Positions 8,608 through 18,047 are shown, numbered from the stretch's first letter. The stretch: 64,000 nucleotides of DNA from Brevundimonas sp. MF30-B (GCF_004683885.1 NZ_CP038440.1:1584001-1648000); one strand, 5' to 3'. Numbers and translations are program-made. The notes: generated from the letters alone by a model not told the origin.

Positions 8608-9855
8608 ATGACCGCCACCTTCACGATCGACCGCATGGGCCACCAGGGCGACGGAATCGCCGACGCCGTCGACGGGCCGGTGTTCGCGCCCGGCACCCTG
8701 CCGGGCGAGACGGTGCGTGGCCTGCTGGGCGAGGATCGTCGGCTGACCGACATTCAGATCATCGAGCCCAGCGCGGATCGGCGGCCGGTGCATTCCGAAG
8801 CCTATGCCGAATGCGGGGTCGCGCCGCTGCAGCACTGGGCCGAAGAGCCCTATCTGGCTTGGAAGCGCAGCCTGGTGGTCGAGACCTTGCGCCGCGAGGG
8901 GCTGGAGGCCAAGGTCGAGGCGACCGTGGCCACGCCGCCCGCGACGCGGCGGAGGCTGGCTCTGCACGCCCGACGCGGTCCCAAGGGGCGGGTGCTGCTC
9001 GGCTTCAAGGCGCGCAAGTCCTGGCGGCTGGTGGAGATTACGGACTGCCCCGTGTCCGATCCGCGTCTGACCGCGCTGCTGCCGGCTCTGGCGCGGGTGG
9101 CAGACCCTTTCCTGAGCCACCCCAAGTCGGCCCCGACCCTGCATGTCACCCTGACCGACACGGGTGTGGACGTGGACATCACCGGGGTGGAGAAGAAGTC
9201 TGGCGGCCCCAGCGGCGACGCGGCGGCGCGGGCCATCGCCGAGGCCGCAGCCGCCGATCTGGCGCGCCTCAGCCTGGACGGCGAGGTGCGGATGATGGCG
9301 CGTCAGCCGCGCGTCACCTTCGGCCGGGCCAGCGTACCCCTGCCGCCCGGCGGTTTCCTGCAGGCCTCGCCCCAGGCGGAGGCGGTGATGGTCGAGCGGA
9401 CCATGGCGGCGACCAAGGGCGCCAAGCTCGTGGCCGACCTGTTCTGCGGGGCGGGGACCTTCACCTTCCCCCTGGCCGAGCAGGCCAAGGTCATCGCCGC
9501 CGATTCGTCCGGCGCCGCCATCGCCGCCCTGAAGGCCGGCATCGGAACGGGCTCGGGCCTGCGCACCATAGAGGCCCAGGCGCGCGACCTGTTCCGCCGC
9601 CCCCTGTCGCCCTTTGACCTCAAGGGGTGTGAGGCGGTGGTGTTCGATCCGCCGCGCGCCGGGGCGCTGGAGCAGGCACGCCAAATCGCGGACGCCAAGG
9701 CCGGCGTGGTGGTCGGCGTCTCGTGCAATCCGACCAGTTTCGCACGCGACGCCCGCATTCTGGTCGACGCCGGATTCCTTCTCGAGACTGTCACGCCCAT
9801 CGATCAGTTCGTCTGGTCGACCCACGTCGAACTCGTCGGGGTGTTCCGCCGCTAG
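8608..9855 (+). CDS. class I SAM-dependent RNA methyltransferase (TrmA/RlmD family)
   Basis: 415 aa. An N-terminal TRAM-like beta-barrel (GHQGDGIAD, then PGE) is followed by a Rossmann methyltransferase domain with DLFCGAGTF, a FDPPRAGA motif IV, and the catalytic VSCNPTSFARD in which Cys373 should attack uracil C6. The family makes m5U in 23S rRNA or tRNA; which uridine cannot be told. Of the four Fe-S cysteines of RlmD, only two have counterparts here (Cys69 and Cys147). The positions equivalent to the other two read Ser63 and Ala72, so the cluster is probably lost. Confidence 0.9.
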   Translation: MTATFTIDRMGHQGDGIADAVDGPVFAPGTLPGETVRGLLGEDRRLTDIQIIEPSADRRPVHSEAYAECGVAPLQHWAEEPYLAWKRSLVVETLRREGLEAKVEATVATPPATRRRLALHARRGPKGRVLLGFKARKSWRLVEITDCPVSDPRLTALLPALARVADPFLSHPKSAPTLHVTLTDTGVDVDITGVEKKSGGPSGDAAARAIAEAAAADLARLSLDGEVRMMARQPRVTFGRASVPLPPGGFLQASPQAEAVMVERTMAATKGAKLVADLFCGAGTFTFPLAEQAKVIAADSSGAAIAALKAGIGTGSGLRTIEAQARDLFRRPLSPFDLKGCEAVVFDPPRAGALEQARQIADAKAGVVVGVSCNPTSFARDARILVDAGFLLETVTPIDQFVWSTHVELVGVFRR

Positions 9856-9920
9856 ACCCCGGCCGCGCCAAGGGCTATTCACCGGCCTCGTTTTGGAACC
9901 CCATGCTCGCAGGAGCCGCC

Positions 9921-10226
9921 ATGCTCGCCCGCATCTACAGACCGGCCAAGACGGCGATGCAGTCGGGCAAGGCCAAGAGCCTGGCCTGGCGGCTGGAGTT
10001 CGAACCGGCGTCGGCCCGGACCATCGACCCGTTGATGGGCTGGACCAGCTCGTCAGACATGAACGGCCAGGTCCGCCTGACCTTCGACACGGCAGAGGAG
10101 GCGGTGGCCTATGCCGAGCGCCACGGCATCCCGTTCCGACTGCACGAGCCGCAAGAACCGCCGGTCATCATCAAGGCCTACGCCGACAACTTCGCCCCCA
10201 ACCGCAAGCAGTCCTGGACGCACTGA
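9921..10226 (+). CDS. NDUFS4-like NADH dehydrogenase accessory subunit (ETC complex I subunit)
   Basis: 101 aa. The start ATG 9921 has AGGAG at 9911-9915; ATG 9903 in frame is weaker. The sequence ARIYRPAKTAMQSG, then WxLEFEP, PLMGWTSSSDM, QVRLTFDTAEEAVAYAERHG and a YADNFAPNRKQSW-type end is characteristic of the ETC_C1_NDUFA4/NDUFS4 family. These are small supernumerary subunits of alphaproteobacterial complex I, homologous to the mitochondrial 18-kDa AQDQ subunit. The gene stands alone just before tRNA-Arg, not within a nuo operon, as is usual for this subunit. Confidence 0.92.
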   Translation: MLARIYRPAKTAMQSGKAKSLAWRLEFEPASARTIDPLMGWTSSSDMNGQVRLTFDTAEEAVAYAERHGIPFRLHEPQEPPVIIKAYADNFAPNRKQSWTH

Positions 10227-10247
10227 GCCCTGACTGCCACCGCCAGG

Positions 10248-10324
10248 GCGCCCGTAGCTCAACCGGATAGAGCATCCGCCTTCTAAGCGGACGGTTGCAG
10301 GTTCGAGTCCTGCCGGGCGCGCCA
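10248..10324 (+). tRNA. tRNA-Arg (anticodon TCT)
   Basis: A 77-nt cloverleaf including CCA. The acceptor GCGCCCG pairs with CGGGCGC, the T-loop region is GGTTCGAGTCC, and the anticodon loop CTTCTAA gives TCT, reading AGA/AGG. CCA (10322-10324) is encoded. Such codons are rare in the surrounding high-GC genes. Confidence 0.97.
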
Positions 10325-10370
10325 CGGCCAATGGTTTTGACAGCCCCCGCGCATGCGCTAGTCGGAGGGT

Positions 10371-10880
10371 ATGCGTCTTGCCCTTATTCCGCACCCGAGC
10401 ACGGCCGAAGTCGGCGGACTGACGCTGGAGGTCGAGGTGCGTCGGGCGGGGCGGATGCTGAGCCTGGAGTATGCGGTCGGGGGACCGGTAGAGACGGTGC
10501 GCTGGCCGCAGAGGGCTGCGCGTGTTCGCACCGACGGGCTGTGGCGGACGACCTGTTTCGAAGCGTTCGTGGGGGCGGGCGCCGGCTATGCCGAGGCGAA
10601 CCTGTCGCCATCGGGGGCGTGGGCGCTCTACAAATTTGACGGCTATCGGGACGGGATGCGAGCGGTCGAGGCGCCGGCGCCGTTCACCGTCGTGCGTCAG
10701 GCGCCGGGGCGGGCGGTGCTGACGGCCGATGTGAAACTGCCGCCCGAGGCGACGGGGCCGATCGGGCTGTGCGCGGTGATCGAGCGGTGGGACGGGGCGA
10801 TCAGCTATTGGGCGCTGGCCCATCCGTCGGATAAGCCGGACTTCCACCATCCTGAGTCCTTCGCGCTGGAGCTGCCATGA
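10371..10880 (+). CDS. DOMON-like domain protein
   Basis: 169 aa, no signal peptide. The fold markers are LWRTTCFEAFVG, YAEANLSPSGAWALYKFDGYR and a C-terminal ISYWALAHPSDKPDFHHPESF. This pattern belongs to the DOMON-like family seen next to NamZ genes in alphaproteobacteria. DOMON domains bind haem or sugars; here a sugar or cell-wall ligand is only a guess from the neighbour. The stop codon overlaps the next start (ATGA at 10877-10880), so the two genes are translationally coupled. Confidence 0.8.
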   Translation: MRLALIPHPSTAEVGGLTLEVEVRRAGRMLSLEYAVGGPVETVRWPQRAARVRTDGLWRTTCFEAFVGAGAGYAEANLSPSGAWALYKFDGYRDGMRAVEAPAPFTVVRQAPGRAVLTADVKLPPEATGPIGLCAVIERWDGAISYWALAHPSDKPDFHHPESFALELP

Positions 10881-12079
10881 AGTTCGGCCTCGATCGTCTG
10901 TTGTCCGATCCGGCGCTGCGGGCGCCGCTGGCCGGGCGGCGCGTGGCGCTGCTGGCCCATCCGGCCTCGGTCACGGCGGACTTGACCCATGCGGTGGATG
11001 CGCTGGCGGCCTGCCCGGAGATCACCCTGACCGCCGCCTTCGGCCCGCAGCACGGAATGAAGGGCGATCTGCAGGACAACATGATGGAGAGCCCGGACTA
11101 TCGCGATCCGGTCCACGGCTTTCCGGTGTTCAGCCTGTATGGCGACGTGCGCCGCCCGCGCGACGAGTGGATGGGCGAGTTCGACGTCCTGCTGGTCGAT
11201 CTGCAGGACCTGGGGTGCCGCATATACACCTATGTCACGACGCTGCTGTACGTGCTTGAGGCGGCGGCCAAGCACGGCAAGACGGTGTGGGTGCTGGACC
11301 GACCCAATCCGGCCGGGCGGCCGGTCGAGGGGCTGACGCTGAAGCCGGGGTTCAAAAGCTTCGTCGGCGCCGGACCCATGCCGATGCGGCACGGCCTGAC
11401 CATGGGCGAGCTGGGCCGCTGGTTCATCGACCACTTCGGCCTGGACGTGGACTATCGCGTTATCGAGATGCAGGGCTATGACCCCGAGGCCGGGCCCGGC
11501 TTCGGCTGGCCGCTGGGCCGGCGGGAATGGGTCAATCCCAGCCCCAATGCGCCGAACCTCAGCATGGCGCGCGCCTATGCCGGGACGGTTATGCTCGAGG
11601 GTGCCACGCTGTCGGAGGGGCGCGGCACGACCCGCCCGCTGGAGCTGTTCGGGGCACCCGACATCGATGCGCGGGCGGTGATCGCTGAGATGCAGGCGCT
11701 GGCGCCCGACTGGCTGGGCGGCTGCGTCTTGCGCGACATGTGGTTCCAGCCGACCTTCCACAAACACGTCGGCCAGCTGTGCTCGGGCGTGCAGATCCAT
11801 GTCGAGGGGCCTTGGTACGAGCATAAGGCCTTCAAGCCGTGGCGGGTTCAGGCGCTGGGGTTCAAGGCGATCCGGCGGCTTTACGGCGACTACGACCTGT
11901 GGCGCGACTTCCCCTATGAATACGCCTTCGGCCGCCTGGCGATCGACACCATCAACGGCGGGCCGGGCCTGCGCGAGTGGGTGGACGACGCAGAGGCCAC
12001 GCCGGGTGATCTGGACACCCTGACCGTGCCCGACGAGCGGGCGTGGGAAGAGGCCCGCAGACCACACCTGATCTACTAG
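10877..12079 (+). CDS. NamZ-type exo-beta-N-acetylmuramidase (DUF1343)
   Basis: 400 aa with no signal peptide. Typical DUF1343 blocks are in order: G.RVALLAHPAS near residue 25, FGPQHGMKGDLQDNM, SLYGD.RRP, LLVDLQDLGCRIYTYVTTL, VLDRPNPAGR, RHGLTMGELGRWF, WVNPSPNAPNL and EGRGTTRPLELFG. The characterised member NamZ removes terminal MurNAc from peptidoglycan fragments, so a role in cell-wall recycling is likely. It is coupled to the DOMON-like gene by a 4-base overlap. Its TAG stop shares CTAG with the stop of the convergent NADH dehydrogenase. Confidence 0.88.
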   Translation: MKFGLDRLLSDPALRAPLAGRRVALLAHPASVTADLTHAVDALAACPEITLTAAFGPQHGMKGDLQDNMMESPDYRDPVHGFPVFSLYGDVRRPRDEWMGEFDVLLVDLQDLGCRIYTYVTTLLYVLEAAAKHGKTVWVLDRPNPAGRPVEGLTLKPGFKSFVGAGPMPMRHGLTMGELGRWFIDHFGLDVDYRVIEMQGYDPEAGPGFGWPLGRREWVNPSPNAPNLSMARAYAGTVMLEGATLSEGRGTTRPLELFGAPDIDARAVIAEMQALAPDWLGGCVLRDMWFQPTFHKHVGQLCSGVQIHVEGPWYEHKAFKPWRVQALGFKAIRRLYGDYDLWRDFPYEYAFGRLAIDTINGGPGLREWVDDAEATPGDLDTLTVPDERAWEEARRPHLIY

Positions 12080-13365
12080 TGCAGCTTCAGCCGTCCCGAG
12101 ACGCGGCGGTGCAGCAGGCGCGACAGGGCCAGCAGCGCCGTCCGGGGAACGCCCAGGATCGAGCGGTGGTGGTCCAGGTGCAGCGCCATATAGGCCCACT
12201 TGGCCAATAGGCCCTCGATCAGGAAGTTCGAGCCGCCCAGCCCGCCCATCAGCGAGCCGACGCCCTGGTCGTCGCCCAGCGACACCAGCGAGCCCCGGTC
12301 ACGATAGACGAAGGGCTTGTCCAGGCCGGGGTCGAGCAGGGCGCGGCTGAGATACTGCGCCTGCTGGCTGGCGGCCTGGGCGCGGGCGGGCACGGGCTTG
12401 CCACCGGGGCCGGGCGTCTGGGCGCAGTCGCCGAGCGCATAGATGTGCGGCGCCGAGGTGCGCAGGCGGTCGTCGGTGACGAACTGGTTCAGCTTGCCGG
12501 TTTCGAGTCCAAGCTCGGCGTTGAAGTCCGTCGCCTTCACCCCGGCCGCCCAGACGACGAGGTCGGCGGATACAGCGCCTTGCGAGGTCTCCAGCCCCTG
12601 AGCGGTGACGCGCTGAACCTCCGCGTCGGTCATCAGGTCGATGCCACGCTCGGTCAGGGCGCGGGCGGCCTTGGCGGCGACCTTTTCCGGCAGACCGCCC
12701 AGGATGCGCGGCGCCGCCTCGACGATGGTGACCTTCATCTGGAAGGCCTGGTCGCCCGACAGGCCGGCGACCAGTTCGCCGTGACCCTCCAGCAGTTCGG
12801 TGGACAGCTCGACCCCCGTGGCGCCCGCGCCGACGATGGCGATGCGCAGGATGCGCTCGTCCGACACGGCGGCGGCCAGCAGGGCGGTGGTCAGCCGGCG
12901 ATGAAAGGCCTCGGCGTCGGCGACGTCTTCCAGCAGGTGGGCGTGGTCGGCCGCGCCGGGCGTATCGAACAGGTTGGAGCCCGAGCCGGTGGCCAGCACC
13001 AGGGTCTGAAACCCGAGGGTGCGCGGCGGGACCAGCACCTCGCCGTCGTCGTCGCGGATCTCCGCCAGGGTGACCGCGCGCGCCTCGGCGTCCAGGCCGA
13101 TCAGGTCGCCCAGCACGAAGCGGAAATGATTGCGACGGCTCAGCAGCGGATAGGACAGCCCCTCCTGATGCGAATCCAGCGATCCGGCCGCGACCTCGTG
13201 CAGACTGGGCTTCCACAGGTGAAAGACCGAGCGGTCGATCAGGGTGACGCGCCGCCGCCCTTCGCGCCGCCCCAGCCTGCGGCCGAGCCGCGCCGCAAGC
13301 TCAAGCCCGCCGGTGCCGCCGCCGATGATGACGATGTCATGGTTGTCCAACGGCTTGCGCTTCAC
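12076..13365 (-). CDS. ndh: type II NADH dehydrogenase (NDH-2 family FAD oxidoreductase)
   Basis: 429 aa. An N-terminal FAD-binding GGGTGGLELA (from about residue 15) and a second dinucleotide motif VGAGATGVELSTEL frame the protein. HLWKPSLHEVAAGSLD, LATGSGSNLFDTPGA and the late FAD motif YALGDCAQ follow. The C-terminus carries a basic amphipathic region (ILGVPRTALLALSRLLHRR) that fits peripheral attachment to the inner membrane. NDH-2 oxidises NADH and reduces quinone without pumping protons. The stop codon overlaps that of the convergent NamZ gene. Confidence 0.9.
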   Translation of the reverse strand: MKRKPLDNHDIVIIGGGTGGLELAARLGRRLGRREGRRRVTLIDRSVFHLWKPSLHEVAAGSLDSHQEGLSYPLLSRRNHFRFVLGDLIGLDAEARAVTLAEIRDDDGEVLVPPRTLGFQTLVLATGSGSNLFDTPGAADHAHLLEDVADAEAFHRRLTTALLAAAVSDERILRIAIVGAGATGVELSTELLEGHGELVAGLSGDQAFQMKVTIVEAAPRILGGLPEKVAAKAARALTERGIDLMTDAEVQRVTAQGLETSQGAVSADLVVWAAGVKATDFNAELGLETGKLNQFVTDDRLRTSAPHIYALGDCAQTPGPGGKPVPARAQAASQQAQYLSRALLDPGLDKPFVYRDRGSLVSLGDDQGVGSLMGGLGGSNFLIEGLLAKWAYMALHLDHHRSILGVPRTALLALSRLLHRRVSGRLKLH

Positions 13366-13517
13366 GGCTGTCCTCCAACTGCTCCAACGCCCGGTGGCGC
13401 CGACTGTTCGTTTCCCGGCATGCGACGGCTGGACGCAATCTGTCCGAAGCGTAACTTGACCCCCTGGGTCGTCAGATCCCAGGCTAGGCGTTCATGAATC
13501 GCATGCGGGGGGCTCTC

Positions 13518-14396
13518 ATGCTTTCGATCCGGAATCTGGTCCACGTCTATCCCAACGGCACGCGCGCCCTGGACGACGTAAGCCTGGAGGTGCCGACGGG
13601 CATGTTCGGTCTGCTGGGGCCGAACGGCGCGGGCAAGTCGACGCTGATGCGGTCGATCGCGACCTTGCAGACGCCGACGTCGGGCGAGATGACCTTCGGC
13701 GAGATCGACGTTATCAAACAGCCCGAAGAGCTGCGCCGCACCCTGGGCTATCTGCCCCAGGACTTCGGCGTCTATCCGCGCGTCTCGGCCTACGACATGC
13801 TGGACCATATGGCGGTGCTGAAGGGCATTGCTGACGGCAAGGATCGCAAGGCCACCGTCGAGAGCCTGCTGAACCAGGTCAACCTGTGGCCCGTCCGCAA
13901 GAAGGCCCTGGCGGGTTTCTCGGGCGGGATGCGCCAGCGGTTCGGCATCGCCCAGGCTCTGATCGGCCAGCCCCGGCTGATCATCGTCGACGAGCCCACC
14001 GCCGGTCTGGACCCGGAAGAGCGCAACCGCTTCCTGAACCTGTTGGCCGAGATCGGCGAGAGCGTGGTGGTCATCCTGTCGACTCACATCGTCGAGGACG
14101 TGGCTGATCTGTGCCCGCGCATGGCGGTGCTGGCCGACGGCAAGATTCGCCTGGAAGGCGCGCCGTCCGAACTGCTCGGTCAGATGCAGGGCCGGGTGTG
14201 GAAGAAGACCATCGACAAGGCCGACCTGCCGGAACACCGGGTCCAGTACGAGGTCATCTCCACGCGCCTGTTCGCCGGGCGTACGGTGATCCACGTGCTG
14301 TCCGATGCCAAACCGGGACCAGGGTTCGAGCCCGTCTCGGGCGGCCTGGAGGACGTCTACTTCTCGACCCTGTCGGCCTCGCGCCGCGCCGCCTGA
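13518..14396 (+). CDS. ABC transporter ATP-binding protein
   Basis: About 292 aa from ATG 13518; in-frame ATGs at 13494 and 13503 are possible, but homology to other ABC ATPases begins at MLSIRNLVHVYPNG. Walker A is GPNGAGKST, signature FSGGMRQR, Walker B LIIVDEPTAGLDP, and the H-loop sits in LSTHIVEDV. The C-terminal extension (RVWKKTIDKADLPEHR...) is typical of ABC-2 exporter ATPases. It is followed after 12 bases by the permease-peptidase fusion, so the two should form one transporter. Confidence 0.92.
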   Translation: MLSIRNLVHVYPNGTRALDDVSLEVPTGMFGLLGPNGAGKSTLMRSIATLQTPTSGEMTFGEIDVIKQPEELRRTLGYLPQDFGVYPRVSAYDMLDHMAVLKGIADGKDRKATVESLLNQVNLWPVRKKALAGFSGGMRQRFGIAQALIGQPRLIIVDEPTAGLDPEERNRFLNLLAEIGESVVVILSTHIVEDVADLCPRMAVLADGKIRLEGAPSELLGQMQGRVWKKTIDKADLPEHRVQYEVISTRLFAGRTVIHVLSDAKPGPGFEPVSGGLEDVYFSTLSASRRAA

Positions 14397-14408
14397 GGTC
14401 GATAGATC

Positions 14409-17400
14409 ATGTTCGCCCGCATCGCGGCCTTCGAATTCCGCTATCAGCTTCGCCAGCCGGCCTTCTGGGTCATCGGCATCCTGTTCCTGCTGCTCAGCTT
14501 CGGCGCCGTGGCGTCGGAGAACGTCTCGCTGGGGTCGGGCGGGAACGTGCACAAGAACGCGCCCTATGCGTTGGCGCTGGCGCATATCGCCTTCAACATG
14601 TTCTTCATGCTGGGCACCACGGCCATCGTGGCCAATGTGGTGGCGCGCGACGTCTCGACGGGCTTCGGGCCCATCGTCCAGGCGACGCGTATGTCGAAGT
14701 TCGACTATCTGTACGGGCGCTTCTTCGGCGCCTTCGCGGCGGTGGCGCTCTGCTATCTGTCGATCGCGATCGGGACCTTCCTGGGCACGCTGATGCCCTG
14801 GGTGGACCCTGAGACGCTGGGGCCGATCCGGCCGGGCGACTACGCCTACGCCTATCTGGTGTTCGGGCTGCCCGGCGTGCTGCTGAGTTCCGCCCTTTTC
14901 TTCGCCCTGGCGACGGTCACCCGCTCGATGATGGCGACCTATGTGGGCGTGGTGGCGGTGTTCATCCTCTACACCGTGGCCACGGGCGTGATGGGCAATA
15001 AGCCCGAGTTCGAGACCGTCATGGCCTGGGCCGAGCCGTTCGGCGCCTCGGCCTATGAGCTGGTCACCCGCTATTGGACGGCAGCCGAGCGGAACAGCCT
15101 GAACCCGCCGCTGACCGGGGTGCTGCTGGGGAACCGGCTGATCTGGATCGGGGTGGCCCTGATTGCGCTGGGGATCGCCTATGCGCTGTATCGCCCGGCC
15201 GTGCGCGGCGCCAAGGCCAAGAAGCAGGATCGCCTGCGCGCCCTGACGGAGGCCTCGGTCGACGCGCCCGCCGATCTGTCGGCCCTGCCGCGACCGGCGC
15301 ATGGGTTCAAGGCGTCGCTGGCCCAGCTGTGGTCACGCACCCGGCTCGAGATGGCCATGGTGTTCAAGAGCCCGGCCTACGTCGTGCTGATCGTGCTCGG
15401 TTTCGTCTTCGCCGCCATTGTCCTGCTGTTCACCGGCGAGCTGTACGGCGCGCCGATCCTGCTGGTGACGCGTGTGGTGATCGCTGGCCTGACGGGCTCA
15501 TTCGGCCTGATCGCCATGATCGTGGCCATCTATTACTCGGGCGAGCTGGTCTGGCGCGACCGCGAGCGCCGGGTGCACGAGATCGTGGACTCCTCCGCCG
15601 CCGCCGACTGGACCTTTTTCGTGCCCAAGGTGCTGGCGTTGGCGCTGGTGCTGATCTCGACACTGATCGCCGGCGTCGCGGCCGGCATGGCCGTTCAGAC
15701 CTACAGGGGTTATTTCGACTACGAACTCGACAAATACCTGTTGTGGTATGTGGCGCCTGAAGCGCTGAGCTACACCCTGCTGGCCGTGCTGGCGATTTTC
15801 GTCCAGGCCCTGTCGCCCAACAAGTTCGTCGGCTGGGCGATCATGGTCGTCTACATGATCTCGACCATAGTCCTGGCCAACCTCGGCTTCGACCACCTGC
15901 TGTACCGCTATGGCGCTGGCATCGCGGTGCCCCTGTCGGACATGAACGGGCAGGGCAGGTTCGCCGTTTACGCCAGTTGGGTGAACGCCTACTGGACCGC
16001 CTTTGCGGTGGTGCTCATGGTCATCGCCTATGGATTGTGGCGTCGCGGGACGGAAGTGCGGCTGAAGCCGCGCTTGAAACGTCTGCCGCGTCGACTGGCG
16101 GGGCCGGCGGGCGCGATCGGCGGGCTGGCTCTGTTGGTCTTCGCCGGCCTGGGCGTCTTCATCTTCATCAACGCCAACGTCTGGAATGAATACCGGAGCC
16201 GCACCCAGTTCGAGCGTCTGCAGGCGGACTATGAAAAGACCCTGCTGGGTTTCGAAAACCTGCCGCAGCCGTCGATCGATCAGGTCACACTGGCAATCGA
16301 CATCTTTCCGCACGATCCGCGCATGGTCACGCGTGGCAGCTATGTGATCGAGAACCGGACCGAACGGCCGTTGAACGCGATCCATCTGCGCTGGACCAGC
16401 GACGATCTGGAGGTGCCGGTCCTGGAGGTGGAAGGCGCGTCTCTGGAACGGGAGTGGGACCGGTTCGACTACCGCATCTACCGGTTCGACCAGCCCATGC
16501 AGCCCGGAGAGCGACGCACCGTGCGGTTCGAGACCGTGCTCGCTCAGAAGGGCTTCAAGGTGCGCGGCAACATGACCTCAGTCGTGGACAACGGCACTTT
16601 CGTGAATAGTCGCGTCTTCACGCCCATCATCGGCATGGACCGCAACGGCCTGTTGTCGGACCGCACCAAGCGGCGCAAGCACGGCTTGCCGGCGGAGCTG
16701 CGCATGGCCAAGCTGGAAGACGAGGCGGCGCGTCAACACAACTACATCGGCGCCGACTGGATCCGCAGCGACATCACCGTCTCGACCGTGGCCGACCAGA
16801 CGCCGATCGCGCCAGGTTACAAGGTTTCGGACCAAACTGCTGACGGTCGCCGCACGGCTCGGTTCGTGACCGAAGCGCCGATCCTCAACTTCCTTTCGGT
16901 GCAGTCCGCCCGCTATGCGGTCACTCGCCGCGAGCATGCGGGCGTCGACCTTGCCGTCTACCATCACCCCGGGCACGAGCAGAACGTGCCGCGCATGCTG
17001 GATGCGCTGGAGAAGGGGCTGGACTACTTCCAGGCCGCCTTCAGCCCGTATCAGTTCCGTCAGGCGCGGATCATCGAGTTCCCGGCCTACGCCAGCTTCG
17101 CCCAGGCCTATGCGAACACCATGCCCTATTCCGAAGGGCTCGGGTTCATCGCTGACTTCTCGGACCCCGAGAAGATCGACTACGTGACCTACATCACCGC
17201 CCACGAACTGGGTCACCAGTGGTGGGCGCACCAGGTGGTTGGCTCGGACCAGCAAGGGTCGACCCTGCTGTCGGAAAGCCTGGCGCAGTATTCGGCGCTG
17301 ATGGTTATGGAGAAGATCTATGGCCCGGATCAGATCCGGCGTTTCCTGAAGTATGAGCTGGACAACTTCCTGCGCGCCCGGGCGATGGAGCGGCTGGAGG

Positions 17401-17987
17401 AGCTGCCCCTGATGCGGGTCGAGAACCAGCAGTACATCCATTACCAGAAGGGCGGCATGGTCATGTACCTGCTGCGCGATCAGATTGGCGAGGCGGCGGT
17501 GAACCGCGCGCTGCGCCGGGTCCTGGATCAGTACGCGTTCAAGAGCGCGCCCTATCCGCGCTCGCTGGACCTGATCGAGGCCATCCGCGCCGAGGCGCCG
17601 GCCGACAAGCAGGAGCTGATCACCGATCTGTTCGAGAAGATCACCCTCTATGATCTCAAAACCACCGCGACCACAGCCACGCGTCGGGCAGACGGCCGCT
17701 GGGATGTCGCAGTGACGGTTGAGGCGCGCAAGCTGTACGCCGACGGCAAGGGCGAGGAGACGGAAAGCCCTCTGAACGAAACCATGGACATCGGCCTCTT
17801 CTCGGCCGAGCCGGGCAAGAAGGACTTCACCCGCGACAGCGTCCTGGCGTTCGAGCGGCGGCCGGTGCGAACCGGCGTGCAGACCTTCCGCTTCATCACT
17901 ACCCGCAAACCCGCCTTTGCAGGCGTGGACCCATACAACAAGTGGATCGACCGCAACTCCAACGACAATACGCGGCGGGTCGACTGA
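14409..17987 (+). CDS. ABC-2 permease fused to an M1-family metallopeptidase domain
   Basis: 1192 aa. The N-terminal half (about residues 1-590) holds many membrane segments in two ABC-2-like permease sets. The C-terminal half is periplasmic in character and contains the zinc motif HELGH (His932, Glu933, His936) with a likely third ligand Glu956 in LLSESLAQY, as in M1 aminopeptidases. The GxMEN exopeptidase motif of classical M1 enzymes is not evident; the equivalent stretch reads SEGLGFIAD. A fusion of this kind is known in Caulobacterales and relatives, but its substrate is unknown. The partner ATPase is the gene just upstream. No frame break is visible, so this is one long protein rather than two genes. 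Confidence 0.9.
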   Translation: MFARIAAFEFRYQLRQPAFWVIGILFLLLSFGAVASENVSLGSGGNVHKNAPYALALAHIAFNMFFMLGTTAIVANVVARDVSTGFGPIVQATRMSKFDYLYGRFFGAFAAVALCYLSIAIGTFLGTLMPWVDPETLGPIRPGDYAYAYLVFGLPGVLLSSALFFALATVTRSMMATYVGVVAVFILYTVATGVMGNKPEFETVMAWAEPFGASAYELVTRYWTAAERNSLNPPLTGVLLGNRLIWIGVALIALGIAYALYRPAVRGAKAKKQDRLRALTEASVDAPADLSALPRPAHGFKASLAQLWSRTRLEMAMVFKSPAYVVLIVLGFVFAAIVLLFTGELYGAPILLVTRVVIAGLTGSFGLIAMIVAIYYSGELVWRDRERRVHEIVDSSAAADWTFFVPKVLALALVLISTLIAGVAAGMAVQTYRGYFDYELDKYLLWYVAPEALSYTLLAVLAIFVQALSPNKFVGWAIMVVYMISTIVLANLGFDHLLYRYGAGIAVPLSDMNGQGRFAVYASWVNAYWTAFAVVLMVIAYGLWRRGTEVRLKPRLKRLPRRLAGPAGAIGGLALLVFAGLGVFIFINANVWNEYRSRTQFERLQADYEKTLLGFENLPQPSIDQVTLAIDIFPHDPRMVTRGSYVIENRTERPLNAIHLRWTSDDLEVPVLEVEGASLEREWDRFDYRIYRFDQPMQPGERRTVRFETVLAQKGFKVRGNMTSVVDNGTFVNSRVFTPIIGMDRNGLLSDRTKRRKHGLPAELRMAKLEDEAARQHNYIGADWIRSDITVSTVADQTPIAPGYKVSDQTADGRRTARFVTEAPILNFLSVQSARYAVTRREHAGVDLAVYHHPGHEQNVPRMLDALEKGLDYFQAAFSPYQFRQARIIEFPAYASFAQAYANTMPYSEGLGFIADFSDPEKIDYVTYITAHELGHQWWAHQVVGSDQQGSTLLSESLAQYSALMVMEKIYGPDQIRRFLKYELDNFLRARAMERLEELPLMRVENQQYIHYQKGGMVMYLLRDQIGEAAVNRALRRVLDQYAFKSAPYPRSLDLIEAIRAEAPADKQELITDLFEKITLYDLKTTATTATRRADGRWDVAVTVEARKLYADGKGEETESPLNETMDIGLFSAEPGKKDFTRDSVLAFERRPVRTGVQTFRFITTRKPAFAGVDPYNKWIDRNSNDNTRRVD

Positions 17988-18047
17988 CGCTCTGAACAGA
18001 TCGGCCGCGCCCGCGTTGACTCCGCCGATTCGCATGGAGACGACGTC

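Noticed and set aside
13362..15302. Long minus-strand frame of 646 codons
   Set aside because: Antisense to the ABC ATPase and the fusion permease; composition (His/Arg/Gln-rich) is the usual mirror of high-GC codon bias.
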